Shown: positions 1-5,840 of the stretch, in pieces
How positions within the stretch are numbered: the first letter of the stretch is position 1
Layout: every line of letters begins with the position of its first letter
DNA from: Alphaproteobacteria bacterium UBA5343
Lineage (GTDB): Bacteria; Pseudomonadota; Alphaproteobacteria; RF32; UBA5343
Direction: 5' to 3'
DNA: 6,076 nt
Assembly (NCBI GenBank): GCA_002410125.1
Contig: DHQH01000115.1
Span: 3,452 to 9,527 of the forward strand
Translations under genes and position numbers: made by a program
Notes under the pieces: generated by a model
Told to the model about the DNA's origin: nothing
The model's input: the letters and a program-made list of their open reading frames with translations, nothing else
Databases searched by the model: none

Positions 1-33
1 AAATTTTATCAATGCTATACAGATATTTTTCAT
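1..33 (-). CDS. yidD: YidD membrane protein insertion efficiency factor (N-terminal fragment)
   Basis: Eleven codons remain before the window edge, reading MKNICIALIKF. This matches the usual YidD opening, a short hydrophobic stretch of the MK..LIALIRFY type that precedes the Cys-containing core. YidD is a small membrane-associated protein that assists YidC-dependent insertion of inner-membrane proteins. The ATG lies 8 nt after the rnpA stop on the same strand, which is its common place in the rpmH-rnpA-yidD-yidC cluster. No strong Shine-Dalgarno is visible, so translational coupling to rnpA is likely. The call rests on 11 residues plus gene order; the diagnostic core is outside the window. 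Confidence 0.72.
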   Translation of the reverse strand, partial: MKNICIALIKF

Positions 34-41
34 ATCTTTTT

Positions 42-416
42 CTAACTCAAGTGATTGTTTATGTCACTTAATGCCTTTTCTAAACTATTAAGTAATGTTG
101 TAAATGGTAAGTCTTTGGTATTATATCTAGCAATAACTACAAAATCAAAGTTTTCGATATTGTTTTTACACATAATAATGCTTACAACTTCTCTTAGTCT
201 TCTTTTGCTACGGTTTCTAATTACAGCATTGCCAATTTTTTTGGTTGCAGTAAAACCAATTCTAAATGAGTTTTGAGAAGTTGATGATGGGGATTTAATA
301 GAAGGGATAGGAGCCGCTTGTAAAATTAGTCCCTTTTGAACTGATTTAATGCCTGATTTTGCGACTCTTACAAAGTCTTCCCTCTTTTTTAGTAATGTTA
401 TCTTGCGAGATGACAT
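42..416 (-). CDS. rnpA: Ribonuclease P protein component
   Basis: This is the protein subunit of RNase P, which helps the catalytic RNA bind and cleave the 5' leader of precursor tRNAs in the cytoplasm. The 124-residue length is normal for the family. It has the N-terminal LKKREDF motif (residues 9-15), the FRIGFTATKKIGNAV strand-helix region (about 51-65), and the basic signature RNRSKRRLRE (about 67-76) that contacts RNA. The C-terminal DFVVIARYNT strand is also typical. The ATG start lies 11 nt after the rpmH stop with no clear Shine-Dalgarno, consistent with coupled translation in one operon. A Ser/Pro-rich insert around residues 37-50 is somewhat longer than in enteric homologues. Confidence 0.97.
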   Translation of the reverse strand: MSSRKITLLKKREDFVRVAKSGIKSVQKGLILQAAPIPSIKSPSSTSQNSFRIGFTATKKIGNAVIRNRSKRRLREVVSIIMCKNNIENFDFVVIARYNTKDLPFTTLLNSLEKALSDINNHLS

Positions 417-427
417 TTTAGATATAC

Positions 428-562
428 TTAAGCGCTAAGTCTTTTACGACCTTTTGCACGACGGTTAGCGATTACTTTTCTGCCACCAACTGTAGCCATG
501 CGAGCTCTAAAACCATGTCTTCTAGCTCTTACTAAGTTACTTGGTTGGAATGTTCTTTTCAC
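428..562 (-). CDS. rpmH: 50S ribosomal protein L34
   Basis: L34 is a small, very basic structural protein of the large ribosomal subunit. The reading frame encodes 44 residues, the standard length. It starts KRTFQPSNLVRARRHGF and ends in a basic tail with NRRAKGRKRLSA, both hallmarks of L34. The start is GTG at 560-562, chosen because the conserved N-terminus begins there and AAGGAG (570-575) lies 7 nt upstream. It is the first gene of the minus-strand operon with rnpA and yidD. Its own promoter lies at 597-625, giving a leader of about 28 nt. It stops at TAA (428-430), 11 nt before rnpA. Confidence 0.97.
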   Translation of the reverse strand: MKRTFQPSNLVRARRHGFRARMATVGGRKVIANRRAKGRKRLSA

Positions 563-596
563 GGTCTTTCTCCTTATTTTTCCGTTTCGTTAGTGA

Positions 597-625
597 TTTA
601 TAGGTAAAAATATCTAAATAGTCAA
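597..625 (-). promoter_or_regulatory. Sigma-70-type promoter of rpmH-rnpA-yidD
   Basis: On the minus strand, TTGACT (620-625) and TATAAA (597-602) are separated by exactly 17 bp, each one mismatch from consensus. Transcription would start near 588-591 and give a short leader into the AAGGAG site of rpmH. A strong constitutive promoter fits a ribosomal protein operon. Confidence 0.85.
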
Positions 626-654
626 GAGAATTTTCGTCTTTTATGTCATTAATT

Positions 655-722
655 GAAAATTCTACATTTCTCAAAATATTCACGTAGTTACTATGCTAGA
701 ATTTTGGTTTATTTGAATTTTC
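655..722. repeat. Dispersed palindromic element, divergent copy 1
   Basis: This is a 68-nt imperfect palindrome in the space upstream of the rpmH promoter. The outer arms GAAAATTC (655-662) and GAATTTTC (715-722) are perfect reverse complements. The apex is ATTC, bulged A, CGTAG, loop TTA, CTATG, bulged CTA, GAAT (678-702). The apex closely matches the element at 5837-5915, sharing ATTCACGTA, GCTAGAATTTT and the same asymmetric A/CTA bulge. The CGTAG/CTATG stem contains a G-T pair, so plus-strand RNA pairs better than minus-strand RNA. Function is unknown. Confidence 0.65.
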
Positions 723-752
723 TTCTACTGCCAAAAAATTCATCAAATTCAT

Positions 753-783
753 AAAAAAAAACCTGAAATAATCAGGTTTTTTT
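753..783 (-). terminator. Intrinsic terminator of the lipoprotein gene
   Basis: The core stem CCTGA (762-766) with TCAGG (772-776) closes a 5-nt AATAA loop and is extended by A/T runs on both sides. Read on the minus strand, it ends in nine T residues. It starts 18 nt after the stop codon at 802. Because both flanks are A/T runs, it could also stop plus-strand transcription. Confidence 0.9.
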
Positions 784-801
784 AGTTAAGAAGTTAGTAT
801 T

Positions 802-1920
802 TTATTTTACATAAAGGTGAACTTCTACAGAATCTGCATCATTGCTGCTCATTGCAGAAAGGTTGACTCTGCTTGCAGGCATTCCCATTGAAGTAAGAGA
901 TCTTAAAACAGTTTCTGCACTTCTTCTGGCATTGATGTTGCTAACTTTTGTTTTTGAAACAGGAGTTACAGCAACAAGTTCAAATTCTGCATCTTTTTTA
1001 ACTTCTAAAACTCTTTTTACAGCTTGATATAAACCTTGTTCGTAAGGAACATTTGGTTTGTTAAATCTAACAATGAATAAAGGTTTGCTTTTTACTGTAG
1101 CATCTGGAAGCGGGCTATAGCTTGGTGTGTTAACATCAAATGAAGATGTAGCTAGGCTAGAGCCATATAATTGACCTCCTTTAATTGCAACAGTTAAAGT
1201 GTTGAGATTGCTTTTTTCGTTTTCTGTATATTGTTGTTGTCTGTTAATATCGTGATTTAATTCGCTAAGTAATCTTTCAATTAACACAGCAGTTTGGTTT
1301 GTTTCATCTTCTAAGATTCTAAGTTGTCTGTGATCTTCATCAACAGCACCTGAAACATTAAATGCAGCTCTAATAGAATCTGATAAGTAAGCAGTCATAG
1401 CAGCATCACTTGCAACTTGAGTTGCTAGTTGGTTCATCATTGAGATGTTATTATTCATTTGACTAATCATAGATTGTGCATCTTGCCATCTTGCAAAAAT
1501 GTCAGGATTGCCAGGTGTTGTTCCAACTTGTAATCTTGATTTGATTAAAGCAACAATTGAGTGGTATTTTGCAGCATCCATAGATGTTTTGCCGCGGATG
1601 GCTTGTAATGTTTCGTTTCTAGTTCTAATAGTTTCTTGTAATTGTTTTAACTCATTTCTAAAGGTAACAACTTTTTGCCCAACAAATGTACCTGTTGCAC
1701 CAGCAGCACTAACAGAAATTGGTTCAAAATTTGTGCTTCCCATTGTAGGAGGGGTATTAATTTCTGAAGAGCTAATTATTTGATTGTTATCTTGTAATTG
1801 AACTTCTTGAGCATCACTTCCTGTTAGAGATGGGAATAGAGCATCTGAAGAGAATGAGCACCCACTCAAAGCAATTACTAGGGAAAGTGATGTGAAAATT
1901 TTTGCTTTTTGAAAAGTCAT
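802..1920 (-). CDS. Putative outer-membrane lipoprotein with OmpA-like C-terminal domain
   Basis: The predicted protein has 372 residues and no recognised gene name. It opens with a lipoprotein signal (basic K5, K8, hydrophobic 9-19) and the lipobox LSGC ending at Cys21. Ser at +2 suggests outer-membrane sorting. Residues about 85-130 and 195-240 are polar, helical and probably coiled coil. The C-terminal segment 280-372 resembles a divergent OmpA-like peptidoglycan-associated fold: a beta strand, the helix NARRSAETVLRSL (330-342), then GMPASRVNLSA and a final VEVHLYVK strand. The ATG at 1920 is preferred over an upstream in-frame TTG (1956), because it puts the signal peptide at the N-terminus and AAGGTG lies 10 nt upstream. 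It appears monocistronic. A role tethering outer membrane to peptidoglycan is inference; binding residues were not verified. Confidence 0.8.
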   Translation of the reverse strand: MTFQKAKIFTSLSLVIALSGCSFSSDALFPSLTGSDAQEVQLQDNNQIISSSEINTPPTMGSTNFEPISVSAAGATGTFVGQKVVTFRNELKQLQETIRTRNETLQAIRGKTSMDAAKYHSIVALIKSRLQVGTTPGNPDIFARWQDAQSMISQMNNNISMMNQLATQVASDAAMTAYLSDSIRAAFNVSGAVDEDHRQLRILEDETNQTAVLIERLLSELNHDINRQQQYTENEKSNLNTLTVAIKGGQLYGSSLATSSFDVNTPSYSPLPDATVKSKPLFIVRFNKPNVPYEQGLYQAVKRVLEVKKDAEFELVAVTPVSKTKVSNINARRSAETVLRSLTSMGMPASRVNLSAMSSNDADSVEVHLYVK

Positions 1921-1956
1921 TTGGTCTGAACACCTTTTATCTAAAGTTAAATGCAA

Positions 1957-1969
1957 ATTATATATTATA
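1957..1969 (-). promoter_or_regulatory. Candidate -10 region(s) of the lipoprotein gene
   Basis: Two perfect TATAAT hexamers lie one base apart on the minus strand (1957-1962 and 1964-1969), 37-49 nt upstream of the ATG at 1920. Neither has a good -35 at 16-18 bp; the best nearby hexamer, TTTACA (1974-1979), is too close. The region is very AT-rich, so this is only a plausible promoter. Confidence 0.35.
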
Positions 1970-2216
1970 ATCTTGTAAAGCCATTTTATATAAAATACAA
2001 GTAAGAAATTAAAAATATACTTCTAATTTCTGGGTAATTTGGGCTTTTTTAGTAAAAATCTAGTTAAGAACTTGTCTTAATTAAAAGCAATTATATACAA
2101 TAGAAATCATATGTAAAACAAAAATAACAAATTATTTTGAATTTTAATAATAAGTTATAGAATGTTTTATTCGATTTGTTCATGTGTGGAAAAATTCAAA
2201 TGTGATATGATATTAT
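1970..2216. other. AT-rich intergenic stretch without a recognisable gene
   Basis: This is the bulk of a 329-nt gap between the lipoprotein start and the tRNA. I see no credible ORF, RNA gene or repeat copy. The only structure noted is a hairpin at 2061-2083: TAGTTAAGA, loop ACTTG, TCTTAATTA, with one G-T pair on the plus strand. It lacks a T-tract, so it does not look like a terminator. Confidence 0.5.
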
Positions 2217-2241
2217 AAAAAAACACCCCTAATGGAGTGTT
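2217..2241 (-). terminator. Intrinsic terminator downstream of tRNA-Arg
   Basis: Read on the minus strand, AACACTCC, loop ATTA, GGGGTGTT forms an 8-bp stem with one U-G pair, followed by a run of T residues. On the plus strand the same position is a C-A mismatch, so the stem works only in minus-strand RNA, the strand of the tRNA. The stem begins 8 nt after the encoded CCA end. Confidence 0.88.
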
Positions 2242-2249
2242 CTTTTAAA

Positions 2250-2326
2250 TGGCACGCCCGAGAGGATTCGAACCCCTAACCCCCTGATCCGTAGTCAAGT
2301 GCTCTATCCAGTTGAGCCACGGGCGC
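2250..2326 (-). tRNA. tRNA-Arg(ACG), CCA end encoded
   Basis: A complete cloverleaf of 77 nt including CCA. The acceptor stem is GCGCCCG with CGGGCGT (one G-T pair at the end), discriminator G, then CCA. The D stem is GCTC/GAGC with loop AACTGGATA. The anticodon stem CTTGA/TCAGG holds the loop CTACGGA, with anticodon ACG at 2290-2292. The T arm is AGGGG, TTCGAAT, CCTCT. The anticodon reads CGN arginine codons; A34 is normally deaminated to inosine by TadA. It lies 67 nt downstream of the M50-like gene on the same strand, so read-through could add to its transcription. No convincing promoter of its own was found. Confidence 0.97.
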
Positions 2327-2393
2327 ATAGTTTTGCTTCGTAAGCACATCAATAAATAATTTATTACTATTTTGCAAGTAAAAAATTCAAAAT

Positions 2394-2900
2394 CTATAAA
2401 ACAAAGTTCCAGATATAGTAAAATAATGCTCCGTAAAGTAAGATGCCTAATGGGTGGGAGAAGGCAATACGAAAATCGGCTCTTGATGGAATCGCATTCT
2501 CAATAATGATGGTTTGCATTAAAAGATAAATTAAATAATTGCCAAAAGTTGGAATCATTAAAGGAAAGAAATATTGATTTAGTAAATAGCCTATATATAA
2601 AAGAGAAAGAGGGGCTAGGCTTGCTGGAATTGCATTATAAAATTTGATATTTCTAAAACCAACACTGCCCATTGTATAACCACCCTCTAAGCTTCTTCTT
2701 GGCCAAACAGAAAAGCTGGTTGGTTTGGCATTTAGAATCAATCCTGCAAAATAATGACTTAATTCGTGAAGAGAAGTACCTAAAATATTTACCAATGCAC
2801 AAATATAGATATTTTTATAAGTGGCATATTTTATTCTCATTAAAAAAATAACTAAAAAGATTAAAATAAAGCGATTATTGAATAGCTCTTCAACATACAT
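2394..2900 (-). CDS. Small M50-like membrane metalloprotease candidate
   Basis: The predicted 168-residue protein is very hydrophobic, with about five membrane segments (roughly 9-22, 31-56, 89-109, 112-133, 150-166). The second carries HELSH (45-49), an HExxH zinc motif inside a membrane helix, as in M50 site-2-type proteases. A later PSRAD (138-142) offers Asp142 as a possible third zinc ligand, resembling the second motif of the family. GGY (73-75) follows at a spacing seen in M50B-like proteins. It lacks PDZ or CBS domains, so it is a minimal form. AAGGA (2913-2917) precedes the ATG by 12 nt and overlaps the stop of the upstream TetR gene; the 15-nt gap implies one operon. Substrate is unknown, and a non-proteolytic membrane role cannot be excluded. 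Confidence 0.72.
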   Translation of the reverse strand: MYVEELFNNRFILIFLVIFLMRIKYATYKNIYICALVNILGTSLHELSHYFAGLILNAKPTSFSVWPRRSLEGGYTMGSVGFRNIKFYNAIPASLAPLSLLYIGYLLNQYFFPLMIPTFGNYLIYLLMQTIIIENAIPSRADFRIAFSHPLGILLYGALFYYIWNFVL

Positions 2901-2915
2901 TTGGTTTTATAATCC

Positions 2916-3524
2916 TTATTTGTTGGTTGCCATAATGCCTGCGATATAGGTGTTGGTTAGGAGTTGGCAAACATCTTCGGCTCTTGTATTGTTGAAGAAA
3001 TCAAAATTACCTGTGATTAATAAAGAGCTGGTTGCAAAAAGTGATGTCCATAGAGTTTTGCAAGCTGTTCTGGCTTCTTTTTTATTAATGTTAGGGATGG
3101 TTTCTAAGAAAGTTTCTTCAATGATGTTATAGAGTTGGAAGAGTTTCTTTTTATACCAAACAGGAAACTCAATTTTAGATTTTTTGCTATGGGTACTATA
3201 TAATAATTGCCATAGGTTTTTATTGTCTTTGATATAGTTTACATAGATGTTGTTTAATTCTGATAATAAGATGTAAGGTGTTGTTCTTGTATCTTTTTTA
3301 TATTCTTCAAGTGTTAGAATTAAATTATCGATGGTTATGCCATTTTGTAGGATTGTAAATTCGTCAAAGTTTTTGAAATGGTTATAAAGAGCTCCAACGG
3401 AATGTTTGGTTTCTCTGGCAATTTTTCTCATAGCTAATTCTTCTATACCCTCATTTATAATGATTTTACGGCCCATATGAAGAGATTCAAGGTATAAATT
3501 TGGTTTTTTACTATTTTTTATCAT
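2916..3524 (-). CDS. TetR/AcrR-family transcriptional regulator
   Basis: The predicted 202-residue DNA-binding repressor has the standard TetR length. Residues about 18-57 form the N-terminal helix-turn-helix, with INEGIEELAMRKIARETK followed by the recognition helix HSVGALYNHFKN. The C-terminal ligand-binding half contains TLWTSLFATSSLLITG, reminiscent of WHG-type TetR C-terminal domains; the ligand is unknown. The frame extends to a TTG at 3557, but the -10 box ends at 3559, placing the transcription start near 3552. ATG 3522-3524 is therefore the start. The operator at 3566-3580 lies within its own promoter, indicating autorepression. It is followed by the M50-like gene and divergent from the secreted protein/Mur ligase pair. 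Confidence 0.9.
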   Translation of the reverse strand: MIKNSKKPNLYLESLHMGRKIIINEGIEELAMRKIARETKHSVGALYNHFKNFDEFTILQNGITIDNLILTLEEYKKDTRTTPYILLSELNNIYVNYIKDNKNLWQLLYSTHSKKSKIEFPVWYKKKLFQLYNIIEETFLETIPNINKKEARTACKTLWTSLFATSSLLITGNFDFFNNTRAEDVCQLLTNTYIAGIMATNK

Positions 3525-3535
3525 CTTTTGTGCTT

Positions 3536-3562
3536 TACTATTAATATGTGTTAGCAATAGTA
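3536..3562. promoter_or_regulatory. Spaced inverted repeat over the tetR start region
   Basis: TACTATT (3536-3542) and AATAGTA (3556-3562) are perfect reverse complements separated by 13 bp. The upstream arm overlaps the tetR -10 box. Arm length and AT content make chance occurrence possible. Since transcription starts inside it, any role would be as a DNA site rather than an RNA hairpin. Confidence 0.3.
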
Positions 3563-3588
3563 TAGATGAACGGTGTTCATTTTGTAAA
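3559..3588 (-). promoter_or_regulatory. Promoter of the tetR-M50 operon
   Basis: On the minus strand, TTTACA (3583-3588) and TATACT (3559-3564) are separated by 18 bp. Each hexamer has one mismatch to sigma-70 consensus. The spacer contains the full operator palindrome, the standard arrangement for repression by steric exclusion. A weak plus-strand -10 candidate (TATAGA, 3561-3566) for the divergent gene overlaps the same site but has no good -35. Confidence 0.75.
3566..3580. promoter_or_regulatory. Operator palindrome ATGAAC-GGT-GTTCAT, probable TetR-family site
   Basis: This is a perfect 15-bp inverted repeat with 6-bp arms and a 3-bp centre. It lies inside the spacer of the tetR promoter and in the divergent intergenic region. 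Size and symmetry suit a TetR dimer. Binding by the adjacent regulator is inferred from position. Confidence 0.8.
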
Positions 3589-3597
3589 TAAGAAATT

Positions 3598-3618
3598 ATG
3601 GAGCTTTGGGAAAAATGA
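3598..3618 (+). CDS. Possible six-codon leader ORF (MELWEK)
   Basis: ATG at 3598 opens a six-codon frame whose TGA (3616-3618) overlaps the ATG of the next gene as ATGA. This arrangement is typical of translational coupling. Its own ribosome binding site is weak. It may be chance, since the GGAG needed by the next gene lies inside it. Confidence 0.2.
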   Translation: MELWEK

Positions 3619-4445
3619 AAAAATTTATATTAATTATATGTGCTGCTTATATTGTTTTTTGCCCTAATATTGTAAGAGCAAGGGGTGATATAGATATTTT
3701 GGAGAATTTGGTAATTGATGATAAAGAAGTTGATAAGCAATTTGAGGCGATAGAGGCAGCTAGAAACTTGGTTAATAAATCTAAAGCGAAACCTAAAATA
3801 TTTAATGATAAGGGTGATGATATTGAAAAAGCCGAGATTGAGGATATTCGTGATAAGGCTCCGTTTGGTCTTTATTGGGGGGATAGTATAATAGGTGTTA
3901 AAAAACAAGGGGTAGTTTTAGAAGAATATAAAGAGAATAAAAACCCTAATAGTTATTTTGCTAAATATTTGCCAAAACCAATTAAAGAAATGGATAAGGT
4001 TGTGGTGAGTTTTGGTGATGATGATAAATTATGGAGAGTTTCTGCGGTTAGTAAGTTTTTTGAAGATGAGCCAAATGGGGGTGAAGTCTTAAAGCATTAT
4101 AAGAGATTTGGTGATTTGTTGGCTCAAAAATATCCTGATAATAAAGAATTTTTTACACCTAAAAAAGTAAAAAGAGAACTTACAAGACAAGAAGAGCAAC
4201 GGTTAGAGAGAATGGGTGATGCTTCAGGAGTTAAAGAATTTGATGAGAGTGCTATAGGTGATGAAAATTTCTTAAAAGATATTTATGAGGGAGAGGTTAG
4301 TCTTTATAGGGCTTTTAGAACTGATGATGTGGAAGTGATAATTTCCATTGATAGTGATGAGGATAATAAATCTTATTTTACTTTGCTTTATAAATCTAAG
4401 AAGATTATCAAGCATAGAGAAAGTAAAATGATTGATGCATTGTAA
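3615..4445 (+). CDS. Secreted protein of unknown function
   Basis: The predicted 276-residue protein has a Sec signal peptide: MKK, a hydrophobic core (4-16), and probable cleavage after Ala22 in NIVRA. The mature part is highly charged, with a Lys/Asp/Glu-rich region (about 30-80) before a compact domain starting PFGLYWGDS (83-91). FGLxWG openings are familiar from uncharacterised proteobacterial periplasmic proteins, but I cannot assign a named family. KLWRVSAVSKFF and a C-terminal YFTLLYKSKK strand suggest a beta-rich fold. The ATG at 3615 is chosen over an in-frame TTG (3606) because it puts MKK at the N-terminus; GGAG (3600-3603) lies 11 nt upstream. It ends 18 nt before the Mur ligase, so the two are probably co-transcribed, pointing to the envelope. 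Confidence 0.72.
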   Translation: MKKFILIICAAYIVFCPNIVRARGDIDILENLVIDDKEVDKQFEAIEAARNLVNKSKAKPKIFNDKGDDIEKAEIEDIRDKAPFGLYWGDSIIGVKKQGVVLEEYKENKNPNSYFAKYLPKPIKEMDKVVVSFGDDDKLWRVSAVSKFFEDEPNGGEVLKHYKRFGDLLAQKYPDNKEFFTPKKVKRELTRQEEQRLERMGDASGVKEFDESAIGDENFLKDIYEGEVSLYRAFRTDDVEVIISIDSDEDNKSYFTLLYKSKKIIKHRESKMIDAL

Positions 4446-4463
4446 GTTGAAGGAAGAGTTTTG

Positions 4464-5840
4464 ATGAAGAAATATAGTTTTTGTGGAATTGCTGGTAGTG
4501 GTATGAGTCCATTAGCTCAAATTCTTAAATGGCAAGGATTTGAAGTTAATGGTAGTGATAGAAGTTTTGATCAGGGTGGAAATGAGCAAATCCAAGAAGT
4601 GTTTAAGAAAAATGGTATTAATTTATTTCCGCAAGATGGTTCAGCTATTGAAGATGATGTTGATTGTTTGGTAATTTCAACTGCAGTAGAAGAAACTATT
4701 CCAGATGTGAAGAAGGCATTACAAAAAAACATCAAAATTATTAAGCGATTTGATCTATTGGCTGATATGTTTCATCAATATGAAAAAGGAATCGCAGTTG
4801 GTGGGACTAGTGGTAAGTCTACAACAACAGGGATGATTGGCTATATTTTGAAAGAAGCAAGAAAGAACCCTACTATTATTAATGGTGGGGTTATGAAAAA
4901 TTTAAAAGAAAAAGATGGAGAATCTCTTGGTAGTGCCTATTATTCTGATGGTGATATATGTGTGATTGAAGCCGATGAAAGCAATGGTAGTATAGAAAAA
5001 TATAATCCTTATATATCGGTGATAAATAATATTTCTTTAGACCATAAAACTATTGATGAATTATTGGTGCTTTTTTCTGATTTTGCAGGCAGAGCTAAAC
5101 ATAAAATAGTGATGAATTTGGATTGTAAATATTGTCAGAAGCTATCAGTTAATAAAGAGAAGTTAAAAACATTTTCTCTTGAAAATGAGGGGGCTGATAT
5201 TTATGCCTATGACATTAAACCTTTGCAATCAGGAATAGCCTATAAAATAGATGATAAAGAATTTAAGCTAGCTATTTATGGAAAGCATAATGTTTATAAT
5301 GCAATAGCTGCAATAGCTGTTGCAGAAGAAATGGGTGTAGATATGTTTGAGGCTGCTAAAATTTTAGAGGGTTATAGTGGGATTACCAGAAGGTTAGAAA
5401 CTATTGGGGTTAATAATGGAATTAGTATTATTGATGATTTCGGACATAACCCTGATAAGATTAATGCTAGTATGAGAGCTTTAAGAGAATATGATGGTCG
5501 GTTATTAGTTATGTTCCAGCCTCATGGATTTTCTCCAATTAGATTGATGGGAAAAGATATAGCAAAAGTTTTTGCTGAAACATTGGGTAGTGAAGATATT
5601 TTACTTATGCCAGAGATTTATTATGCTGGTGGTAGTGTCGTAAAAGATGTATCTTCAAAAGATGTGACAGATGCAGTGAATAAAGCAGGTAAAAAAGCTA
5701 TATTTTTTGACAATAGAAAAGAAATAAAAGATTATCTTATAGATAATGTAAGAAGTGGTGATAGAATTGTAATAATGGGGGCGAGAGATAATAGTTTGAC
5801 TGTATTTGCCAGTGATATTCTTGATTCTATGGTCATCTAA
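4464..5840 (+). CDS. MurC-like Mur ligase family protein (atypical paralogue)
   Basis: The predicted 458-residue cytoplasmic ATP-dependent ligase has all three Mur ligase domains. The N-terminal nucleotide-sugar-binding fold has GIAGSGMS (8-15). The central ATPase has the P-loop GGTSGKSTT (113-121), EADES (169-173), NNISLDH (188-194) and GKHNVYNA (273-280). The C-terminal domain has GITRRLE (306-312), DDFGHNP (324-330) and FQPHGFSP (351-358). Mur ligases join an amino acid or peptide to a UDP-MurNAc-type substrate. FQPH and DD-GH resemble MurC more than Mpl. However, canonical MurC has GTHGKTTT, DDYGHHP and FQPHRYTR, so several signature residues differ; I infer a paralogue of uncertain substrate. 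AAGGA (4450-4454) 9 nt upstream supports ATG 4464. The stop codon overlaps the start of a repeat unit. Confidence 0.85.
   Translation: MKKYSFCGIAGSGMSPLAQILKWQGFEVNGSDRSFDQGGNEQIQEVFKKNGINLFPQDGSAIEDDVDCLVISTAVEETIPDVKKALQKNIKIIKRFDLLADMFHQYEKGIAVGGTSGKSTTTGMIGYILKEARKNPTIINGGVMKNLKEKDGESLGSAYYSDGDICVIEADESNGSIEKYNPYISVINNISLDHKTIDELLVLFSDFAGRAKHKIVMNLDCKYCQKLSVNKEKLKTFSLENEGADIYAYDIKPLQSGIAYKIDDKEFKLAIYGKHNVYNAIAAIAVAEEMGVDMFEAAKILEGYSGITRRLETIGVNNGISIIDDFGHNPDKINASMRALREYDGRLLVMFQPHGFSPIRLMGKDIAKVFAETLGSEDILLMPEIYYAGGSVVKDVSSKDVTDAVNKAGKKAIFFDNRKEIKDYLIDNVRSGDRIVIMGARDNSLTVFASDILDSMVI

Noticed and set aside
417..800. Replication origin near rpmH/rnpA
   Set aside because: dnaA is not in the window and I found no DnaA-box cluster; rpmH-rnpA alone does not mark an origin in alphaproteobacteria.
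842..1027. Plus-strand ORF opposite the lipoprotein
   Set aside because: It is antisense to a gene with clear protein features, has no ribosome binding site of note, and resembles no family I know.
1926..1933. TGAACACC, matching half of the TetR operator, in the lipoprotein leader
   Set aside because: The second half-site is absent and the eight bases overlap the ribosome binding region; not a credible operator.
1921..1956. Upstream in-frame TTG extension of the lipoprotein (12 residues)
   Set aside because: It would place polar residues before the signal peptide; ATG at 1920 has AAGGTG upstream and gives a standard lipoprotein signal.
2351..2365. AATAAAT-A-ATTTATT palindrome between the M50-like gene and the tRNA
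   Set aside because: It is pure A/T with a one-base centre in AT-rich spacer and has no T-tract; likely chance.
3525..3557. Upstream TTG start of the TetR gene
   Set aside because: The -10 box ends at 3559, so the transcript starts at about 3552 and would not contain this codon; ATG 3524 gives a normal TetR length.
3630..3908. Minus-strand ORF of 92 codons opposite the secreted protein
   Set aside because: Composition is that of an AT-rich shadow frame (Ile, Phe, Asn, Tyr rich), and it overlaps a gene with signal peptide and ribosome binding site on the other strand.
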